Part shown: positions 1 through 7,968 of the stretch, one piece after another
How positions within the stretch are numbered: the stretch's first letter is position 1
Layout of the letters: every line of letters begins with the position of its first letter
From: an uncultured Collinsella sp.
GTDB lineage: Bacteria; Actinomycetota; Coriobacteriia; Coriobacteriales; Coriobacteriaceae
DNA: 50,674 nucleotides
Direction of reading: 5' to 3'
NCBI GenBank assembly: GCA_902475475.1
Contig: CABRZY010000001.1
Coordinates: 1 to 50,674, forward strand
Translations under genes and position numbers: made by a program
The notes under the pieces: model-generated
The model's database searches: none
Told to the model about the DNA's origin: nothing
What the model saw: the letters and a program-made list of their open reading frames with translations, nothing else

Positions 1-1
1 G

Positions 2-844
2 GATTCCATTACCTGGACCAACGGTGGCTCATCGGGGACTCAATATACCTACACCAGAGAGTTTGGTGACGGTATCGCGCCCCAAAGCCTGGAGGGCGCA
101 GTCCATAAGGTTGATCTGTCCGTCGAGGGTAATGGCTATACGCTCGATATCCATGAGATGGCTATTGACCAAAACGGCTGCGGAGCCGTGACGTTTACGT
201 TGTCCAATCCAAATGGCGTTAACTACTACAAGCCGGCAGCAGAGACAGGCGAACTTGTTCTCTATGGTGAAGAAGAACAAGGCATCGGTACGCCCAGCAT
301 GAACTTCGGCGAGGAATGGGCTGATACGCGCTGCACAATTGATAAGGACACATCAAGCGATACTGTCATTAATGGCACGATGTACTTTGCTTCTATGGAT
401 CGCGAGCGAGGTTTTCAACATGCGGTCACCTGGAATATCTCGTGGACCGAGGGCGAAGGCGAGGATGCGAAGCCGTTCGAGGCATCGACGCCCGAGTTTA
501 GCGTTGGAGCGTACGTCGATACAAAGGAACTCCGCTCCGATGACTCGCCTCTCGAGATCAGCCCGTTTTCTATCCAGACACACATCGATGATCTGGGCTA
601 TGAAGCAGTTGATAATAAGCTGACCGTCAGCTACAAGGATGGATCGGAGCAGATTATCGAAGATGACGACGCAGGGGTGTTCAACTTATATTTTTCTTAT
701 GCGCGCAATAGCGGAGAGAACATCTGGGTGCCAACGAAGTTGATCGATGTCGACCAAGTGGTCTCAGTAACGCTTGAGGGCACGAGGTGCACGTCAACAG
801 GAGAGACCGAAACAGAAGTACCCTTTACCATCGTCTATTCGTAA
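2..844 (+). CDS. C-terminal part of a secreted/surface-type protein (possibly DUF4179-like), 5' truncated
   Basis: The frame is open from the left edge, so only the last 280 residues are visible and the true start lies outside the window. An internal ATG at 158 exists, but the open frame continues upstream of it with protein-like sequence (Gly/Ser/Thr-rich, then a VDLSVEGNGYTLDI segment). The visible part is acidic, rich in Thr, Ser, Asp and Glu, looks beta-rich, and has no membrane segment or catalytic motif that I recognise. Its style resembles the extracytoplasmic half of DUF4179-type anti-sigma-like proteins common in gut Actinobacteria and Firmicutes, but this is resemblance only. A strong terminator follows 8 bases after the stop. 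Function is otherwise unknown. Confidence 0.7.
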   Translation, partial: DSITWTNGGSSGTQYTYTREFGDGIAPQSLEGAVHKVDLSVEGNGYTLDIHEMAIDQNGCGAVTFTLSNPNGVNYYKPAAETGELVLYGEEEQGIGTPSMNFGEEWADTRCTIDKDTSSDTVINGTMYFASMDRERGFQHAVTWNISWTEGEGEDAKPFEASTPEFSVGAYVDTKELRSDDSPLEISPFSIQTHIDDLGYEAVDNKLTVSYKDGSEQIIEDDDAGVFNLYFSYARNSGENIWVPTKLIDVDQVVSVTLEGTRCTSTGETETEVPFTIVYS

Positions 845-851
845 GATTTGG

Positions 852-885
852 GGCCGCTTCCTACTAGGGGAAGCGGCCTCTTTTG
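852..885 (+). terminator. Rho-independent terminator after the first gene
   Basis: A perfect 10-bp GC-rich stem (GGCCGCTTCC / GGAAGCGGCC) with a 7-base loop is followed by TCTTTT. It lies just after the stop codon at 844 and separates the partial gene from the ribosomal operon. Confidence 0.9.
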
Positions 886-984
886 CGGTAAATGGGCGGT
901 TAAAGCGAGCGATTTACTTCCGAAAGCGCCGCCGATTTCCATGCGACAGATGAGAGCAGATTACCGCTGGAGCGCGACGTTTCC

Positions 985-1027
985 CCAGATAAAACCGACC
1001 AAAATAAACCTGTCCCTTTTTGGCAGG
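985..1027. repeat. 43-bp dispersed repeat, copy 1
   Basis: This 43-bp stretch matches 26808-26850 at 40 of 43 positions; both contain AAAATAAACCTGTCCCTTTT. In the second copy the ends form a clean AAAACCTGCC/GGCAGGTTTT stem. Here the left arm has two changes, so the hairpin is weaker. It lies in the 407-bp gap before rpsL. Confidence 0.75.
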
Positions 1028-1051
1028 GAACGTTGCCCCAACGAGCACGTC

Positions 1052-1086
1052 GGATTCCCGGACCGGGCCGCCCGGGCCGGGAATCC
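1052..1086. repeat. GC-rich inverted repeat upstream of rpsL
   Basis: GGATTCCCGG at 1052-1061 is exactly complementary to CCGGGAATCC at 1077-1086, with a GC-only centre that also contains CCCGGG. There is no T-tract, so it is not a standard terminator. It is upstream of the rpsL promoter; function unknown. Confidence 0.6.
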
Positions 1087-1170
1087 GCCCCCGCGCACAG
1101 AAAGGGATTCCTTTTGTGTAGGCTTTGCGGAAATGTGCTCATTTTGGGATACGCCCGGCGGCGTGGTCTG

Positions 1171-1199
1171 TTGACGGCACAGCTAACGCCACGTATCCT
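1171..1199 (+). promoter_or_regulatory. Promoter of the rpsL-rpsG-fusA operon
   Basis: TTGACG (-35), exactly 17 bp of spacer, then TATCCT (-10), about 90 bp before the rpsL start. This is a near-consensus housekeeping-sigma promoter. The element GGATACGCCCG lies just upstream at 1147-1157 and recurs before rplC and, with one change, before rplB. Confidence 0.75.
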
Positions 1200-1292
1200 A
1201 TCGAACTGCGTGTTTCGTAGGGGGATGCTGACCCCTCGATTCAAGCCGTTGCACTTTACAGAAAGCTGGAATCATTCGAGAAGGAGTACGCT

Positions 1293-1670
1293 TTGCCTAC
1301 TATTAACCAGCTGGTTCGCCAGGGCCGTCGTTCCGTGCCCAAGAAGTCCAAGAACGCTGCTCTGCAGCACAACTCCCAGAAGCGCGGCGTGTGCACCCGC
1401 GTCTTCACCACGAGCCCCAAGAAGCCTAACTCGGCTCTTCGTAAGGTTGCCCGTGTTCGCCTTGTCAACGGCATCGAAGTTACTGCCTACATCCCGGGTG
1501 AGGGCCACAACCTGCAGGAGCACTCCATCGTGCTCGTCCGCGGCGGTCGTGTCCGTGACCTCCCTGGTGTCCGTTATCACGTCATCCGTGGCGCCTACGA
1601 CGCTGCTCCGGTCCAGAACCGTATGCAGGCCCGTTCCAAGTACGGTGCTAAGCGCCCCAAGGCTAAATAA
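1293..1670 (+). CDS. rpsL: 30S ribosomal protein S12
   Basis: 125 residues, full length for S12, a decoding-centre protein of the small subunit. The conserved loops are visible: TSPKKPNSALRK (residues 40-51, the region of classical streptomycin-resistance lysines) and GRVRDLPGVRYHVIRG near residue 90. The start is TTG at 1293, fixed by the canonical N-terminus MPTINQLVR and by AAGGAG at 1281-1286. First gene of the str operon, with its own promoter at 1171-1199. A TTG start on such a highly expressed gene is noteworthy; rpsJ and rplC here do the same. Confidence 0.99.
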   Translation: MPTINQLVRQGRRSVPKKSKNAALQHNSQKRGVCTRVFTTSPKKPNSALRKVARVRLVNGIEVTAYIPGEGHNLQEHSIVLVRGGRVRDLPGVRYHVIRGAYDAAPVQNRMQARSKYGAKRPKAK

Positions 1671-1743
1671 GCCAGATAACGTTTTGATACTTTCGCCGTG
1701 TGCCGCCTAAGCGCCGCACGGTAGACACTTAAGGAGATTTCAC

Positions 1744-2217
1744 ATGCCGCGTCGTGCAGCAGCTAATCGTCGTGAGGTTCAGCCTGACGCCGTTTACAAC
1801 AACCGCCTGGTGACTCAGCTCATCAACAAGGTCCTTCTTGACGGCAAGAAGGCCACCGCTGAGCGCATCGTTTACACCGCTTTCGAGATCGTTGCCGAGA
1901 AGTCCGAGGGTGGCGACGCTCTCGCTACCTTCAAGAAGGCTATGGACAACGTCAAGCCCACGCTCGAGGTTAAGCCCAAGCGTGTCGGTGGCGCTACCTA
2001 TCAGGTCCCGATGGAGGTCAACTCCCGTCGTTCCACCGCTCTGGGTATCCGCTGGATCGTCAACTTCTCCCGCGCTCGTAAGGAGAAGACCATGGCCGAG
2101 CGTCTCGCCAACGAGATTCTCGACGCTTCCAACGGCCTGGGCGCTTCCGTCAAGAAGCGTGAGGACGTCTTCAAGATGGCCGAGGCCAACCGCGCGTTCT
2201 CTCACTATCGTTGGTAA
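1744..2217 (+). CDS. rpsG: 30S ribosomal protein S7
   Basis: 157 residues, the usual length for S7, the primary 16S rRNA 3'-domain binding protein that nucleates head assembly of the 30S subunit. It begins MPRRAAANRREVQPD and ends AFSHYRW, both typical. An AAGGAG ribosome site precedes the ATG. It lies 73 bp after rpsL and 19 bp before fusA, in the usual str-operon order. Codon use is strongly biased to C-ending codons, as in the other translation genes here. Confidence 0.99.
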   Translation: MPRRAAANRREVQPDAVYNNRLVTQLINKVLLDGKKATAERIVYTAFEIVAEKSEGGDALATFKKAMDNVKPTLEVKPKRVGGATYQVPMEVNSRRSTALGIRWIVNFSRARKEKTMAERLANEILDASNGLGASVKKREDVFKMAEANRAFSHYRW

Positions 2218-2236
2218 GTTAAGGTAAGGAACTAAC

Positions 2237-4336
2237 ATGGCTAAGCCTAAGTACAAGCTTTCCGATACCCGTAACATCGGCATCATGGCCCACATCGATG
2301 CCGGTAAGACCACCACGACCGAGCGTATTCTTTACTACACCGGTAAGACCCACAAGATCGGTGAGGTCCATGAGGGCGCTGCCACCATGGACTGGATGGT
2401 TCAGGAGCAGGAGCGCGGCGTAACCATTACCTCCGCTGCTACCACGTGCTTCTGGAACAAGGACGGTAAGGACTACCGCATCCAGATCATCGACACCCCG
2501 GGCCACGTTGACTTCACCGCCGAGGTCGAGCGCTGCCTGCGCGTCCTCGATGGCGCTGTCGCCGTCTTCGACGCCGTTGCCGGCGTTCAGCCCCAGTCTG
2601 AGACCGTTTGGCGTCAGGCTTCTACCTTCAACGTCCCCCGCATCGCCTTCATCAACAAGTATGACCGCGTGGGCGCTGACTTCTTCAACGCTATCGAGAC
2701 CATGAAGGATCGTCTCGACGCTAACGCCGTGGCCGCTCAGGTTCCGATGGGCGCCGAGGACAACTTCTGGGGCGTCATCGACCTGGTCACCATGACTGCA
2801 TGGGACTTCAAGGCCGACGAGAAGGGTATGACCTACCCCGAGCCGATGGACGAGATCCCGGCTGAGTTCGCCGACATCGCTGCCACCAAGCGCGAGGAGC
2901 TCCTTGACGCTGCTGCCAGCTTTGACGACGAGCTCATGGAGAAGATCCTCATGGAGGAGGACTTCACCGTCGAGGAGCTTAAGGCCGCTCTGCGCAAGGG
3001 CGTTCTGGCCAACGAGCTCAACCTCGTCTTCGTGGGCTCCGCCTACAAGAACAAGGGCGTTCAGGAGCTGCTCGACGCTGTCGTCGACTACCTGCCCAGC
3101 CCGCTCGACGTTGAGGCCGTCACCGGTACCGATCCGGACACCGGCGAGGAGATCCAGCGTCATCCTTCCTTCGACGAGCCCTTCTCCGGCCTGGTCTTCA
3201 AGATCATGACTGACCCGTTCGTCGGTAAGCTCACCTACGTCCGCGTTTACTCCGGCCGCGCCGAGTCCGGCTCCTACGTTGTTAACGCTTCCAACGGTCA
3301 GCGCGAGCGCCTCGGCCGCATCCTCGAGATGAACGCCGCCGAGCGTATCGACCGTGACGACGCTGCCGCCGGCGACATCGTCGCTTGCGTCGGCTTCAAG
3401 AACTCCACCACCGGCGACACCCTGTGCGCCGAGGGCAAGGAGATCGTCCTCGAGAAGATCGAGTTCGCTAAGCCCGTTATCGACGTTGCCATCGAGCCCA
3501 AGACCAAGGCCGAGCAGGACAAGATGTCCCTGGCTCTGACCAAGCTCGCCGAGGAGGACCCGACCTTCCAGGTGTCCACCAACCACGAGACCGGCCAGAC
3601 CATCATCGCCGGCATGGGCGAGCTGCACCTTGAGATCATCGTCGACCGTCTGCTCCGTGAGTTCAAGGTTGACGCTAACGTCGGTAAGCCCCAGGTTGCC
3701 TACCGCGAGACCGCTGGTCACGACGTCGAGAAGGCTGAGGGCAAGTTCGTCCGTCAGTCCGGTGGTCGCGGTCAGTACGGCCACGCTGTCATTAAGCTCG
3801 AGAAGATGGAGGAGGGCTTCGGCTACGAGTTCGTCAACGCTATCGTCGGCGGCGTCGTGCCCAAGGAGTACATCCCGTCCATCGACAAGGGCATCCAGGA
3901 GGCCCTGAACACCGGTGTTATCGCCGGCTTCCCGGTCCTCGACGTTAAGGTCACCCTGTTCGACGGTTCTTACCACGAGGTCGACTCCTCCGAGGCCGCC
4001 TTCAAGATCGCCGGTTCCATGGCTATCAAGGACGCCCTCAAGAAGTCCGATCCGCAGCTGCTCGAGCCGATCATGGCTGTCGAGGTCGAGACCCCCGAGC
4101 AGTACATGGGCGACGTTATGGGCAACCTCTCCGGTCGCCGCGGCAAGATCGAGGGCATGGAGGATCGCAAGAACAGCAAGCTCATCCGTGCCAAGGTGCC
4201 GCTGGGCGAGATGTTCGGTTACGCTACCGACCTTCGCTCCCAGACCCAGGGCCGTGCATCCTACACGATGCAGTTCGACTCTTATGAGCCCGCGCCCAAG
4301 TCCATCGTGGACGAGGTCATGAGCAAGAACGCCTAA
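2237..4336 (+). CDS. fusA: Translation elongation factor G
   Basis: 699 residues, the usual length for EF-G, the GTPase that drives tRNA-mRNA translocation and, with RRF, ribosome recycling. G1 is AHIDAGKT (18-25), G3 is DTPGHVDF from residue 86, and G4 is NKYD (140-143), where most EF-Gs have NKMD; the N, K and D that read guanine are kept. Domain IV contains GGRGQYGH and the C-terminal domain contains GNLSGRRG. The gene follows rpsG closely. In the classical str operon tuf would come next; here rpsJ follows 60 bp later, so EF-Tu must be encoded elsewhere. Confidence 0.99.
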   Translation: MAKPKYKLSDTRNIGIMAHIDAGKTTTTERILYYTGKTHKIGEVHEGAATMDWMVQEQERGVTITSAATTCFWNKDGKDYRIQIIDTPGHVDFTAEVERCLRVLDGAVAVFDAVAGVQPQSETVWRQASTFNVPRIAFINKYDRVGADFFNAIETMKDRLDANAVAAQVPMGAEDNFWGVIDLVTMTAWDFKADEKGMTYPEPMDEIPAEFADIAATKREELLDAAASFDDELMEKILMEEDFTVEELKAALRKGVLANELNLVFVGSAYKNKGVQELLDAVVDYLPSPLDVEAVTGTDPDTGEEIQRHPSFDEPFSGLVFKIMTDPFVGKLTYVRVYSGRAESGSYVVNASNGQRERLGRILEMNAAERIDRDDAAAGDIVACVGFKNSTTGDTLCAEGKEIVLEKIEFAKPVIDVAIEPKTKAEQDKMSLALTKLAEEDPTFQVSTNHETGQTIIAGMGELHLEIIVDRLLREFKVDANVGKPQVAYRETAGHDVEKAEGKFVRQSGGRGQYGHAVIKLEKMEEGFGYEFVNAIVGGVVPKEYIPSIDKGIQEALNTGVIAGFPVLDVKVTLFDGSYHEVDSSEAAFKIAGSMAIKDALKKSDPQLLEPIMAVEVETPEQYMGDVMGNLSGRRGKIEGMEDRKNSKLIRAKVPLGEMFGYATDLRSQTQGRASYTMQFDSYEPAPKSIVDEVMSKNA

Positions 4337-4396
4337 GTTCGAGCTCCCTGTTACGTAATCCGCGAGAACATCTCTCGCACTCTTTGGAGGTTTAAG

Positions 4397-4705
4397 TTGG
4401 CTACCCAGAAGATCCGCATTCGCCTCAAGGGCTATGATCACGAGGTCGTCGATCAGTCCGCGAAGCTCATCGTCGAGACCGCTCAGAAGACCGGCGCTCG
4501 CGTTTCCGGTCCTGTCCCCCTGCCCACCGAGCGCAACCTGTACACGGTTATCCGCTCGCCGCACGTGAACAAGGACTCCCGTGAGCAGTTCGAGATGCGC
4601 ACCCACAAGCGCCTCATCGACATCCTCGACCCCACCTCGGGCACTGTTGATTCGCTCATGCGTCTCGACCTCCCCGCTGGCGTCGACATCGACATCAAGC
4701 TCTAA
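4397..4705 (+). CDS. rpsJ: 30S ribosomal protein S10
   Basis: 102 residues, full length. QKIRIRLKGYDHEVVD at the N-terminus and GVDIDIKL at the C-terminus are diagnostic. The start is TTG at 4397 with GGAGG at 4386-4390. S10 normally opens the S10 operon (rpsJ-rplC-rplD...). Here it is the last gene of the str cluster and is closed by a strong terminator, while rplC starts about 13.9 kb downstream. It is probably co-transcribed with fusA, since no clear promoter is visible in the 60-bp gap. Confidence 0.99.
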   Translation: MATQKIRIRLKGYDHEVVDQSAKLIVETAQKTGARVSGPVPLPTERNLYTVIRSPHVNKDSREQFEMRTHKRLIDILDPTSGTVDSLMRLDLPAGVDIDIKL

Positions 4706-4727
4706 GCGATATCGCTCATAGCTTACA

Positions 4728-4765
4728 GGGCCCCGCTGCCGTTACGGTAGCGGGGCCCTTCTGTT
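4728..4765 (+). terminator. Terminator after rpsJ
   Basis: A 13-bp GC-rich stem (GGGCCCCGCTGCC / GGTAGCGGGGCCC, one G-T wobble) with a short loop is followed by TTCTGTTTT. It ends the rpsL-rpsG-fusA-rpsJ transcript. Confidence 0.9.
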
Positions 4766-4820
4766 TTGAATGATGGTTTGGACTGCCGGGTAATGCTGCC
4801 GAGTAGGTGGTTGCGGCGCC

Positions 4821-5597
4821 CTATTCGCTCAAGGGACGCAGCGATGCCTCCTCAAAATGGAAGGATCGCAAGTCGTCTTCCGTTTCGATGCACGCGCGAC
4901 CAAAGTCATCGACCGTTTGAAAGATGCCGCGTGCCAGCTCGTCACCGACAGGGGAACGGGCGATAACGGTTTCCCCGATCCAATTGAGGTGAGCGATATA
5001 TTCGTCGTGGACGGGCGCGAGCGGACCGGCGTCTTCTTCCTTGGCGTTGAGGCGCTCTGCCCAGGCATCTACAGCGTCTATAACTGCGTGATAGACCTCA
5101 TCGAGGAGCATGTCGACGGCGGGAACGTTCTTGTTGAGGTCTGACAGGCCGATTGCTGGCAGGCCGCCATCGGGAACCTCCGCGGGCACATAGTTCACGT
5201 TAACGCCGATGCCACAGACCGCAAAGGGGCCGCCGTCAGCGTCGCGTGCGGCCTCGACCAGAATGCCGCCGAGTTTGCGTCCACGCGCGACCAGGTCGTT
5301 GGGCCATTTGAGGCCAATCTCGTTTGCAAGACCCTGTTTTTCGAGTGCCTCGAGCACCGCTAGGCCGCTGACGGCGGCAAGACCAGAGTACTTTGCGGGA
5401 TTAACGCATGGACGCAGGACAATCGAAAGCAATAGGTTGCCGGCGGTTGAGTCCCACTTGTGCCCGCGTCGACCGCGTCCTGCTGTCTGAGCCCGGGCGG
5501 CAAGTCCTGTGCCGTGCGGCGCTCCCTGTTTTCCTGCTTCGAGCAGGTCATCGTTGGTCGATCCGGTTACGTCGACCACTGTTAAACGTAAATCCAT
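4821..5597 (-). CDS. birA: Biotin-[acetyl-CoA-carboxylase] ligase
   Basis: 258 residues, a ligase-only BirA without the N-terminal DNA-binding domain of E. coli BirA. It activates biotin with ATP and attaches it to the AccB lysine. Visible motifs: GSTN (12-15), the biotinyl-AMP loop GRGRRGHKW (40-48), KWPND (97-101) and KLGGIL (108-113), then a C-terminal SH3-like domain. It is divergent from the fab/acc operon, whose accB product (start 10977) is its expected substrate. The shared 176-bp intergenic region carries two copies of a putative operator. Lacking the wHTH domain, it cannot itself be the classical biotin repressor. Confidence 0.95.
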   Translation of the reverse strand: MDLRLTVVDVTGSTNDDLLEAGKQGAPHGTGLAARAQTAGRGRRGHKWDSTAGNLLLSIVLRPCVNPAKYSGLAAVSGLAVLEALEKQGLANEIGLKWPNDLVARGRKLGGILVEAARDADGGPFAVCGIGVNVNYVPAEVPDGGLPAIGLSDLNKNVPAVDMLLDEVYHAVIDAVDAWAERLNAKEEDAGPLAPVHDEYIAHLNWIGETVIARSPVGDELARGIFQTVDDFGRACIETEDDLRSFHFEEASLRPLSE

Positions 5598-5691
5598 AAC
5601 AGCTGGTACCTCCTAAGGTAATAAGGCAATCGCGTAATGGTGTCGAGAGATAGACACAATGTGAAGCCTTTGTCGCATTTGGACAATTTAA

Positions 5692-5757
5692 TGTTAACAC
5701 GTCAACAACGACTAAAATGCGCTATCCTCTCTTGGTCGATGTAAACACGTCAACAAC
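5692..5757. promoter_or_regulatory. Two 18-bp direct repeats, probable operator of the fatty acid operon
   Basis: TGTTAACACGTCAACAAC at 5692-5709 and TGTAAACACGTCAACAAC at 5740-5757 differ at one base and are 48 bp apart. The core GTTAACACGTCAAC is a partial palindrome, as expected for a dimeric repressor. A possible -10 (TATCCT, 5723-5728) lies between them, and the second copy sits just before the fabH ribosome site. No regulator gene is adjacent, so the binding protein is unknown. Confidence 0.6.
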
Positions 5758-5773
5758 TCAAAGGAGGCTAGTG

Positions 5774-6733
5774 ATGGGTTTCACGATTCTTGGAACAGGC
5801 TCGGCGCTTCCTGAGCGCAGTGTTTCCAATGACGAGCTGTCTGAGTTCCTCGATACCTCGGATGAGTGGATTTTTACCCGCACCGGTATCAAGAGCCGCC
5901 ACGTCTGCACCACCGAGTCACTTGACGACCTTGCCGTAGCGGCGAGCGAGCGGGCACTCCAGGTGTCCGGAATCGACGCGAGCCAGCTGGATCTGATCGT
6001 CTGCTCGACGACGACGGGTGACCACCTTGTTCCCGCTGAGGCGTGTGCCGTTGCTGAGCGACTAGGCGCGACGTGCCCTGCCTTCGATGTCTCGGCGGCT
6101 TGTGCCGGCTTCGTATTTGCGCTCGATGTCGCCGAGGGCTATATCGCCCGCGGTCGCGCCGAGCGCGTGCTTGTCGTTGCGGCCGAGCAGATGACGCGCG
6201 CGCTTGACTGGACAGACCGCGCCACCTGCGTGCTCTTTGGCGATGGGGCAGGCGCCGCTGTGATAGAGGCTGGGGGAGACAACCCCCTTGCCGTTGAGCT
6301 TTCGACGGCGCCCGACGTCGTGACGTTGCGCGTTCCCGGTCTGGTCGGTACGTCGCCGTTTAAGGCCTCCGCAGATAGCGCGAGTGTGCTGTCCATGAAT
6401 GGCCGCCGCGTGTTCAAGTTCGGCGTCAACGCCATCTGCGACACGGTCCATAAGCTTGCGATCGATGCGGGCATTTCGGTCGAAGACATCGATCATTTTG
6501 TATTACATCAGGCTAACGAACGAATCCTGAGCCAGGCGGTCAAGCGTCTGGGCGTGCCGGACGAGCGTGTGGTTCGCACGTTGCGCGAGACCGGCAACAT
6601 TTCGAGCGCATGCATTCCGCTTGCCCTCGACCGGCTGGCAAACGCCGGTGCACTTCACACGGGCGACACGATCGCCTTGGTTGGATTTGGCGCCGGTCTG
6701 GATATAGGTGGCTATCTGCTTCGTTGGAAGTAG
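5774..6733 (+). CDS. fabH: Beta-ketoacyl-ACP synthase III (FabH)
   Basis: 319 residues from ATG 5774, chosen because AAAGGAGG lies 7 bases upstream and the protein then starts MGFTILGTGSALPE, as FabH proteins do; an upstream in-frame ATG at 5717 lies inside the operator region. FabH condenses acetyl-CoA (or a branched primer) with malonyl-ACP to start each chain. The catalytic triad is visible: C110 (SAACAGF), H245 (LHQANER), N275 (GNISSA). First gene of the fab/acc operon, directly behind the repeated operator. Confidence 0.97.
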   Translation: MGFTILGTGSALPERSVSNDELSEFLDTSDEWIFTRTGIKSRHVCTTESLDDLAVAASERALQVSGIDASQLDLIVCSTTTGDHLVPAEACAVAERLGATCPAFDVSAACAGFVFALDVAEGYIARGRAERVLVVAAEQMTRALDWTDRATCVLFGDGAGAAVIEAGGDNPLAVELSTAPDVVTLRVPGLVGTSPFKASADSASVLSMNGRRVFKFGVNAICDTVHKLAIDAGISVEDIDHFVLHQANERILSQAVKRLGVPDERVVRTLRETGNISSACIPLALDRLANAGALHTGDTIALVGFGAGLDIGGYLLRWK

Positions 6734-6784
6734 TCGCACATAGGAAATAAAAACGCCCTAGGGCACAACCAAAGGAGAACTACC

Positions 6785-7021
6785 ATGGCAGATCAGAAGA
6801 CCTTCGAGCGCGTTTGCGACGTTATCCGCGAGACCGCTGGTCTTGACGACGTTGAGATGAAGCCCGAGTCCACGCTCGAGGAGATTGGTCTCGACAGCCT
6901 GGGCACCGTCGAGATCCTCGTCGCCGTCGAGGACGAGTTTGGCATCCAGCTCGATACCGAGGAGAACCCCAAGACGGTCGGCGAGTTCGCCGATACGGTC
7001 GAGGCGGCATTGGAGAAGTAG
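6785..7021 (+). CDS. acpP: Acyl carrier protein
   Basis: 78 residues, acidic, with the phosphopantetheine site GLDSLGTVE (Ser38). It carries the growing acyl chain between the Fab enzymes encoded around it. AAAGGAG precedes the ATG. It follows fabH by 51 bp and is 2 bp from fabK. The DSLGTVE context, rather than the common DSLDTVE, is a small variation. Confidence 0.97.
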   Translation: MADQKTFERVCDVIRETAGLDDVEMKPESTLEEIGLDSLGTVEILVAVEDEFGIQLDTEENPKTVGEFADTVEAALEK

Positions 7022-7023
7022 AG

Positions 7024-7968
7024 ATGCTCAAGACTCCTCTCTGCGATCTGCTCGGCATCGAAAAGCCCGTGTTCCAGGGCGGTATGGCCTGGATTGCCGA
7101 TGCCTCGCTGGCGTCCGCAGTGTCCGAGGCGGGTGGCTTAGGCATCATCGCGGCCATGAACGCCGACGCCAACTGGCTTCGCGACCAGATTCATAAGCTG
7201 CGCGCCAGGACGGATAAGCCCTTTGGCGTCAACGTCATGCTCATGAGCCCGTTCGCCGACGAGGTCGCCCAGGTTGTGATTGACGAGCGAGTACCGGTCG
7301 TCGTGACGGGTGCCGGCAATCCCACCAAGTACATGAAGGCGTGGAACGAGGCGGGCATCAAGGTCATCCCGGTCGTTGCCTCGGTGGCGCTGGCGCGCCT
7401 CGTGGCACGTCGTGGAGCCACGGCGGTTGTTGCCGAGGGTACCGAATCGGGCGGCCATATTGGCGAGACCTCGACGATGGCACTGGTGCCGCAGGTCGTC
7501 GATGCGGTCGACATTCCCGTCGTGGCCGCCGGCGGTATTGCCGACGGCCGCGGCGTGGCGGCTGCCTTTATGCTGGGCGCAGCCGGCGTCCAGGTGGGTA
7601 CGCGCTTTCTCGTTGCGAATGAGTGCACCGTCTCGGAGCAGTACAAAGAGATGGTCCTGAAGGCCAACGACACTTCGACGCGTGCGACCGGTCGCTCGAC
7701 GGGGCATCCAGTGCGCGCCCTCAAGAGCCCCTTCACCAACGCCTATGCCAAGAGCGAGGGTTCCGGTGCGAGTGCCGAGGAGCTCGGTGCTATGGGAACC
7801 GGTGCGCTGCGTAAGGCCGCCAAGGACGGCAACTACGAAGAGGGTTCGTTTTTGTGTGGACAGATTGCCGGCATGGTCAACGAGCGCAAGAGCGCACGCG
7901 AAATCGTTGACGACCTGGTCGATGGCGCCGAGCACGTCCTGAAGGGTGCGTGCGCATGGGTGGCGTAG
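7024..7968 (+). CDS. fabK: Enoyl-ACP reductase II, FMN-dependent (FabK)
   Basis: 314 residues, TIM-barrel flavoenzyme of the nitronate monooxygenase/FabK superfamily. It performs the last reduction of each elongation cycle, replacing FabI. Visible: FQGGMAWI at the N-terminus, GTESGGHIG with the conserved His145, AAGGIADGRGVAAA (phosphate-binding part of the barrel) and GVQVGTRFL. Its place between acpP and fabD in an otherwise complete fab operon supports FabK over a generic nitronate monooxygenase. The gene starts 2 bp after acpP and its end overlaps fabD. Confidence 0.95.
   Translation: MLKTPLCDLLGIEKPVFQGGMAWIADASLASAVSEAGGLGIIAAMNADANWLRDQIHKLRARTDKPFGVNVMLMSPFADEVAQVVIDERVPVVVTGAGNPTKYMKAWNEAGIKVIPVVASVALARLVARRGATAVVAEGTESGGHIGETSTMALVPQVVDAVDIPVVAAGGIADGRGVAAAFMLGAAGVQVGTRFLVANECTVSEQYKEMVLKANDTSTRATGRSTGHPVRALKSPFTNAYAKSEGSGASAEELGAMGTGALRKAAKDGNYEEGSFLCGQIAGMVNERKSAREIVDDLVDGAEHVLKGACAWVA

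Noticed and set aside
848..1244. Short frames on both strands in the rpsL upstream region
   Set aside because: They cover a terminator, a repeat and the promoter, with Arg/Pro-rich compositional translations and no ribosome sites.
2219..4606. Large minus-strand frame antisense to fusA
   Set aside because: It is a product of the biased codon use of fusA; low-complexity Leu/Gly/Asp/Val sequence, no family match, and the plus-strand gene is certain.
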